From Bryobacterales bacterium (GTDB lineage: Bacteria > Acidobacteriota > Terriglobia > Bryobacterales > Bryobacteraceae), in assembly GCA_016789785.1 (NCBI GenBank), contig JAEUQE010000102.1, positions 1-28,358 of the forward strand: a stretch of DNA of 28,358 bases, in the 5' to 3' direction. The notes beneath the pieces were generated by a model. It saw only the letters and a program-made list of their open reading frames with translations, was not told the DNA's origin and made no database searches. Position 1 is the first letter of the stretch; each line of letters begins with the position of its first letter. Position numbers and translations under genes: made by a program. Shown piece by piece: positions 25,501-28,358 of this stretch.

Positions 25501-25864
25501 CGCGACGATGCCGGGAAAGGGCAAAACCGTGGAACGCGCGTACTCTCCAGCCGAGCAGAAGGCCCTTGGAGAGGCCGCTGAAATTTTGGGATCAACGACG
25601 ATCGACGTCTACCTCAATGAGCGTGTGTGCTGGCGGAATGTTCCAGTCAGATTGTGGGACTTCACCATTAGCGGATACGCTGTCATCAAGAAGTGGCTCA
25701 GCTATCGAGAGAAGGAGCTTCTTGGACGGAGCCTCACTGTGGAAGAGGCGCGCTACGTCACTGAGATGGCCCGCCGACTCGCGGCCATCATGCTCCTCGG
25801 CCCTAAGCTGGATGAGAACTACGAGGCAATTCTCGCCAAGGGATCATACGAGCTGAAGGTATGA
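22505..25864 (+). CDS. Single-chain restriction-modification enzyme (type ISP/IIG-like, no helicase seen)
   Basis: This 1,119-residue protein appears to combine cleavage, methylation and DNA recognition. Residues 1 to about 150 look like a PD-(D/E)xK nuclease: MPDGG with Asp60, then GVIEVKG with Glu89 and Lys91. A helical linker leads to an N6-adenine methyltransferase: GVWYTPREVVRYM at 348-360, the SAM motif DPCCGTGAFL from Asp387, and the catalytic NPPY at 511-514. The remaining 560 residues resemble the C-terminal specificity region of type ISP enzymes (RPFDTRWIYWEP, then FFHVIAVLQSPAYR). I see no Walker motifs or SF2 helicase, which classical type ISP enzymes such as LlaGI carry. An in-frame stop just upstream limits the start to ATG 22505; the ribosome site is weak. 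It should protect against foreign DNA. Confidence 0.85.
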   Translation: MRALEEYLQDLHEIRSSGSAVQETSYYPALSNLMNAAGKTLKPRVRCVMNLRNRGAGMPDGGLFSADQIQRSSGGDIPEGTVPSRGVIEVKGTAEDAWVVADGKQVSRYWGKYRQVLVTNYRDFVLIGQDGEGNPIKLETYRLAPSEAEFWKAANLAQLSAQRLSESFHEFLKRVLLSTASLSSPEEVAWFLASYAREAKFRVEEGHLPALAGIRSALEEALGMKFDGQRGEHFFRSTLVQTLFYGMFSAWVLWSKNHPPIDRKSRFDWRLADYYLKVPIIRKLFREVADPGQLEPLNLPEVLDWACSVLNRVDRASFFTAFDEGAAVQYFYEPFLEAFDPELRKELGVWYTPREVVRYMVERVDRVLREQLKRPLGFADPQVYVLDPCCGTGAFLVEVLDRIARTLGESTGDSLVATDLKKAAIERVFGFELLPAPFVVSHLQIGLILQHHGAPLSEKKRERVGVYLTNALTGWEPPKTPKRLPFVELEEERDAADQVKREKPILVVIGNPPYNSFAGIARVEEERDLSTAYKSTKQAPPPQGQGLNDLYVRFYRMAERRIVEKTGQGITCFISNYSWLDGLSFTGMRERYLEAFDHIWIDCLNGDKYKTGKVTPEGEPDPSIFSTEFNREGIQVGTAIALMAKCGVGAGGTKEIQFRHLWGKNKRSELLESVHEGGKYTSVVPMLELGLPFVEANVGVAYFGWPSLDDLFPTSFAGVKSSRDDLVTDIDRGALESRMRLYLDARVSIETLRKKLPIAMDSTGGFKPVEAREALLKKGGFIADRVRRFTYRPFDTRWIYWEPEAKLLDRPRPEYVSHLDHENLWIEARQKQPMDAFDRGFVVRHLADNFGNGLSNFFPLLLHEEGNLLAQKGFHPNLSKTARQYLATCSTSHEHLFFHVIAVLQSPAYRLQNQGALRQDWPRIPLPSDGNLLSASAELGRQIAALFDIDHPIQGVTTGPFRTELQEIAVITRPERGSINPDEGDLDLTAGWGHAGKNGATMPGKGKTVERAYSPAEQKALGEAAEILGSTTIDVYLNERVCWRNVPVRLWDFTISGYAVIKKWLSYREKELLGRSLTVEEARYVTEMARRLAAIMLLGPKLDENYEAILAKGSYELKV

Positions 25865-26049
25865 TTAGGAGAGCCGCAACTCGGTGAGAGGCAAGCCTTT
25901 CGGAGTTGAAGCGGCAAGCACATGATGGCTCACGCCTTGGTGGGCGTCTTCTCCAGACCTTCGAGCACAATGCTGACTGATTCTCGAAACACAAGGCAAC
26001 TGCCGCCGGAAGGGTGATGCGGCCACGGTAGTGATGCTGGGGGTAATCA

Positions 26050-26077
26050 CCATACGAGTTGCTGGTATCGCGTATGG
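26050..26077. promoter_or_regulatory. Candidate VapBC operator
   Basis: CCATACG (26050-26056) and CGTATGG (26071-26077) are a perfect 7-bp inverted repeat, 14 bases apart, starting 40 bases before the vapB ATG. GGTATCG is also directly repeated at 26064 and 26076. VapB-type antitoxins usually bind such palindromes to repress their own operon; binding here is inferred. Confidence 0.5.
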
Positions 26078-26089
26078 TATCGTGAACGC

Positions 26090-26293
26090 ATGGAAGCTGC
26101 GCGTAAGATCACCATTGAGGTGCCGGCCGGTCTGCTGGAAAAGGCACAGCAGGCGAGTGGCGCTGGCATCACGCAGACGGTGCGGACTGGATTACAACTG
26201 GTAGCGGCATCGAACGCCTATGCCCAGCTTCGAAAGATGAAGGGCAAGGTCCGTTTTTCGCGCACGCTGGCGCAACTGAAGCACGATCGATGA
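26090..26293 (+). CDS. vapB: VapB-like antitoxin
   Basis: This 67-residue protein is small enough for a ribbon-helix-helix antitoxin. An N-terminal strand KITIEVPAGLLEKAQQ is followed by GITQTVRTGLQLVAAS (helices) and a basic C-terminal tail that would contact the toxin. It overlaps the PIN gene by four bases (ATGA), the usual way to keep antitoxin and toxin in ratio. There is no strong Shine-Dalgarno; the upstream inverted repeat is a likely autoregulatory site. Confidence 0.82.
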   Translation: MEAARKITIEVPAGLLEKAQQASGAGITQTVRTGLQLVAASNAYAQLRKMKGKVRFSRTLAQLKHDR

Positions 26294-26718
26294 TCGCAGC
26301 CGATACAAGCACGTGGATCGCGTTTCTCCAAGGCGATTCAGGTACGGACGTTCAGCTCCTCGACAAGGCGCTGGAGGACCGGCAAGTATTGATGGTACCG
26401 GCGGTCTTGACCGAACTGTTGAGCGACCCGAAGCTGCCTGAGAACCTTGCGGAACACCTGGCAGAGATCCCACTGATCGAGCTTCAACCGGGATACTGGG
26501 AGCGAGCGGGCGCGTTGCGGGCGAAGGCACTTTCCAAAAGGCGTAAGGCACGTCTCGGAGACGCATTGATCGCGCAGTGCTGTATCGATCGGGGCGTGTT
26601 GCTGTTGACCCGTGACCGGGACTTCCGGGCATTCGCGGAAGGCGCAACCTTGAATCTGGTGATACCTGCCATGTCCTCACCGCCGGGAACCGGGAAGTTC
26701 GGCTCGACGAAGAAGTGA
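26290..26718 (+). CDS. vapC: VapC-like PIN-domain toxin
   Basis: This 142-residue PIN ribonuclease keeps the full acidic set: Asp5 (AADTSTWI), Glu42 (LTELLS), Asp91 (GDALIAQ) and Asp109 with Asp111 (TRDRDF). VapC toxins cleave tRNA or rRNA at specific sites; the target here is unknown. It is translated from the same message as vapB. In contrast to the PIN gene at 20500, this one looks functional. The module follows the restriction-modification gene by about 225 bp. Confidence 0.88.
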   Translation: MIAADTSTWIAFLQGDSGTDVQLLDKALEDRQVLMVPAVLTELLSDPKLPENLAEHLAEIPLIELQPGYWERAGALRAKALSKRRKARLGDALIAQCCIDRGVLLLTRDRDFRAFAEGATLNLVIPAMSSPPGTGKFGSTKK

Positions 26719-26823
26719 TCCTCCATGCCCTCGTGTCCACACCTTGATGGAATGTGGCGCAAGTCACGCCGGCGCCGACCGCATGACGAAGCCGCGCTTC
26801 GATTGCGCCTTCCTTAGCAGCCT

Positions 26824-27476
26824 TCACCCTTCTCGCAGCGATTGTGCCGGATCGATACGCCCTGCCCGGATCGCAGGAGCCGCCGCCGCCAAAGCCGCCA
26901 TCACCGCCAGCACCACGGGTCCCAACACATAGCTAAGCGGATCGTGCGGCCCAATCCCGAACAGCAGATTCCGGATCAGCGCCGAGAGTGCATACGCCAG
27001 AATCAATCCCACGGCCGCCCCGGCAAGTACCTGCCGGAAATTCGCTGCAATCACCAGCCACACAACCTGTCCCCGGCTCGCGCCAAGCGCCAAACGTACC
27101 CCGAATTCCCGAGTCCTGCGCACCACACCGTGATTCACGACCCCATAGATTCCCGCACCGGCCAAGCCGAGCGCAAGCGCTGCGAATCCTCCCAGCAGCC
27201 AGGCCGTCGACCGGGGCGTCTCCACTGCCTTCGCCACAACGCTCTCCATTCGCGCGACCTTGCTCACCGCGCACGACCCACAAACCTCATGCACCAGCGC
27301 GGGCAGACTCCTCTCAAACATGCTCGATTGTCCTTCGATGTTGGCCACAATCGAAACAGGACTCGCGCCGAACACCGATTGCGACACCGGCAAGTACACC
27401 TCTCCGTGCGCCCACTTCGGCGGACCTTGAATGGAATAGCTCTTGACGTCTTCAAAGACACCCACAATGGTTTGTC
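26824..27476 (-). pseudogene. C-terminal fragment of a second ADOP permease
   Basis: Roughly the last 215 residues of an ADOP-type permease remain. They include TIVGVFEDVKSY, HGEVYLPVSQ, the FtsX motif REFGVRLALGASRGQVVWLV and the standard end RIDPAQSLREG. The order matches residues from about 590 of the intact permease at 7241. In frame, a TGA lies three codons upstream of TIVGVF, and nothing permease-like follows, so the first two thirds are gone. A GTG at 27465 could start a residual product, but it would have only a partial membrane module. Confidence 0.82.
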
Positions 27477-27622
27477 AGCGCCGGTCTAAAAAGACAGCAA
27501 TTCGTCCGGGAAAACGCCCGCAGCGTCGTCCGGAACCGACGTCCGCAGACACGTCGGCAGACTCGTCACCAGCGAACCGGCGGCGACATCAGTCCAGGAC
27601 AAAGCACAGCGTCACAAGGTAG
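27477..27622. other. Junction stretch between ADOP fragment and small ORF
   Basis: About 145 bases join the truncated permease to the small ORF. On the minus strand, the part nearest the ORF reads in another frame as LTVTIQPEGSYLVTLCFVLD before a stop, which may be the displaced C-terminus of that ORF. No terminal repeat or target duplication was recognised. Confidence 0.4.
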
Positions 27623-27898
27623 CTACCCTCCGGTTGAATGGTTACGGTCAGGGATGGTGGAGCAGGGCGAATGCTTGGTGTCGGCCTTGATCGATTCGAC
27701 TACGAGATACAAGCGATCGGCACTGTTGACCTTGCCGGAGATGCAGTAGGGCTGACCAGGCTGCATGCGAACGGCCTTGGTGAAGTCATGGAGCCGATAG
27801 ACGCGTTGCGTGTCGCCATCAAGGACGAGCAACACCGCGCAGGTGCGATGCTCCGTCCGCTGAAGCAGGAACAGATGATTGGCGCTGAAGTTGAACAT
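27623..27898 (-). CDS. Small protein of unknown function, possibly frameshifted
   Basis: This 91-residue ORF has codon use like a real gene in this GC-rich genome, with many third-position G or C. I do not recognise it. A middle segment, LHDFTKAVRMQPGQPYCISG then RLYLVVES, looks like folded protein. Its last residues (KHSPCSTIPDRNHSTGG) look less natural than the overlapping frame, which gives RPAPPSLTVTIQPEGSYLVT and ends LCFVLD. A one-base shift late in the gene could therefore have altered its end. There is no Shine-Dalgarno, and a terminator hairpin lies just upstream. It may be a passenger next to the IS remnant. Confidence 0.45.
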   Translation of the reverse strand: MFNFSANHLFLLQRTEHRTCAVLLVLDGDTQRVYRLHDFTKAVRMQPGQPYCISGKVNSADRLYLVVESIKADTKHSPCSTIPDRNHSTGG

Positions 27899-27907
27899 AA
27901 ACGCGCG

Positions 27908-27938
27908 AAAAGCGAGGGCTTCGCAAAGAAGCCCTCGC
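27908..27938 (-). terminator. Rho-independent terminator downstream of istB
   Basis: GCGAGGGCTTC (27912-27922) and GAAGCCCTCGC (27928-27938) form a perfect 11-bp stem with a 5-nt loop. Read on the minus strand it is followed by TTTTCGCGCGTTT, so it would stop transcripts coming from the istB remnant before they enter the small ORF. Confidence 0.75.
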
Positions 27939-28029
27939 CCATCGTCAGCGCCGTTGAGGGGTTACCCGGCCGACTCCTCGGTGACGGGATATCGCACAGC
28001 GCGGCGCATGCCGGGTTGCTCGCCAACCA

Positions 28030-28299
28030 CTACGAGCGAGACTGCTGCTGCAGATGCTTGCGGTAGCTCTCGCCCGCCAGCAAAAACACCTCGGAGTTCT
28101 CGACCAGACGATCCGCAATCGCGGTGGCGATCGTGGTGTTGTGCAGAATGTTGCCCCATTCGGAAAACGCAGTATTGGTCGTGATGACAGTCGAACGCTT
28201 GAAGGCATGGCGCGCGCTGATGACCTGATAGAGCAGATTCGAGCTGTTCTGATCGAGCGCCAGATATCCGAGCTCGTCACAAAATGTTGAGCTCAACAT
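28030..28299 (-). pseudogene. istB: Truncated IstB-like ATPase of an IS21-family element
   Basis: This is the C-terminal part of the IS21 helper ATPase. It has Walker B DELGYLAL, LLYQVISARHAFKRSTVITT, the sensor stretch TNTAFSEWG, then ATAIADRLVENSEVFLLAGE and SYR. Intact IstB has about 250 residues, with Walker A upstream. Here similarity stops right before DELGYL at about 28281. The ATG at 28299 lies inside a palindrome and is not the genuine start. The element can no longer supply its own ATPase from this copy. Confidence 0.85.
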
Positions 28300-28301
28300 T
28301 T
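28282..28301. repeat. 20-bp perfect palindrome at the istB break
   Basis: The sequence AAATGTTGAGCTCAACATTT is its own reverse complement, centred on GAGCTC. It starts exactly where istB similarity ends. Confidence 0.85.
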
Positions 28302-28358
28302 GTCGACTTATGTGAAGTTGCCAGGAATGTGGAGCTGAGCACTGGAAGCCCCGCCAGA
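28285..28358. mobile_element. Possible end of a second IS21-like element running off the window
   Basis: From TG at 28285 the + strand reads TGTTGAGCTCAACATTTGTC, then GACTTATGTGAAGTTGCC. The latter block resembles the terminal repeats of many IS21-family elements as I remember them, and IS21 ends begin with TG. If so, a second element was inserted into istB of a first one. An internal deletion joining an IS end to istB is the alternative. The window ends before this can be decided. Confidence 0.4.

Noticed and set aside
25865..26053. Short minus-strand frames between the restriction gene and vapB
   Set aside because: Three overlapping frames all look equally open and none has a start signal or a recognisable motif; left as intergenic.
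27638..28066. 142-codon + strand open frame across the small ORF and terminator
   Set aside because: It runs through the terminator hairpin and the end of istB; the minus-strand genes explain the region better.

Overview
The window looks like a chromosome segment of a GC-rich acidobacterium of the Solibacteres/Bryobacteraceae kind. That assignment is an inference from gene content. The main clues are a very large Oar-like TonB-dependent receptor with an N-terminal carboxypeptidase-regulatory domain, an 'orphan' duplicated FtsX/MacB permease (ADOP) plus a fragment of a second one, many small secreted enzymes with twin-arginine-like leaders, a PEP-CTERM protein, and a fused aroD-aroE gene. I saw no rRNA, tRNA or CRISPR array.

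Layout. 1-7.2 kb: a secreted metallophosphoesterase, the TonB-dependent receptor (TTG start, strong Shine-Dalgarno, closed by a perfect 13-bp terminator stem), a convergent GH29 alpha-L-fucosidase and a divergent secreted alpha/beta hydrolase. 7.2-15.7 kb: the ADOP permease, a DUF3108 protein, a cytoplasmic metallophosphoesterase overlapping a class A beta-lactamase-like gene (ATGA), bifunctional AroDE, a secreted amidohydrolase and a CAP-domain protein. 15.9-19.4 kb: a two-gene unit made of a protein resembling the N-terminal part of VioB/RebD-type enzymes without their ferritin-like domain, and a Kelch-repeat lipoprotein.

19.4-22.4 kb: a decayed fragment of a sugar-phosphate isomerase-like gene, a PEP-CTERM protein with an F-type (fucose-binding) lectin domain, a Phd/PIN toxin-antitoxin pair whose toxin has lost an internal catalytic segment, and an intact gene of the same isomerase family as the fragment. 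22.5-28.36 kb is accessory DNA: a single-chain restriction-modification enzyme with nuclease, N6-adenine methylase and specificity regions but no visible helicase, an intact VapBC module with a candidate operator, the C-terminal third of an ADOP permease, a small unknown ORF that may be frameshifted, a terminator, and a broken IS21-type istB. The istB break coincides with a 20-bp perfect palindrome and sequence resembling an IS21-type end.

How it fits together. The first two thirds read as a heterotroph's envelope and secretome: a large-substrate receptor, a fucosidase, a fucose-lectin and secreted hydrolases, with one housekeeping gene (aroDE). The last quarter reads as a small defence and mobile-element island. 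The candidates that best fit 'undescribed system' are the VioB-N-like/Kelch-lipoprotein pair and the PEP-CTERM F-type lectin. Everything is called by eye; no database search was run.
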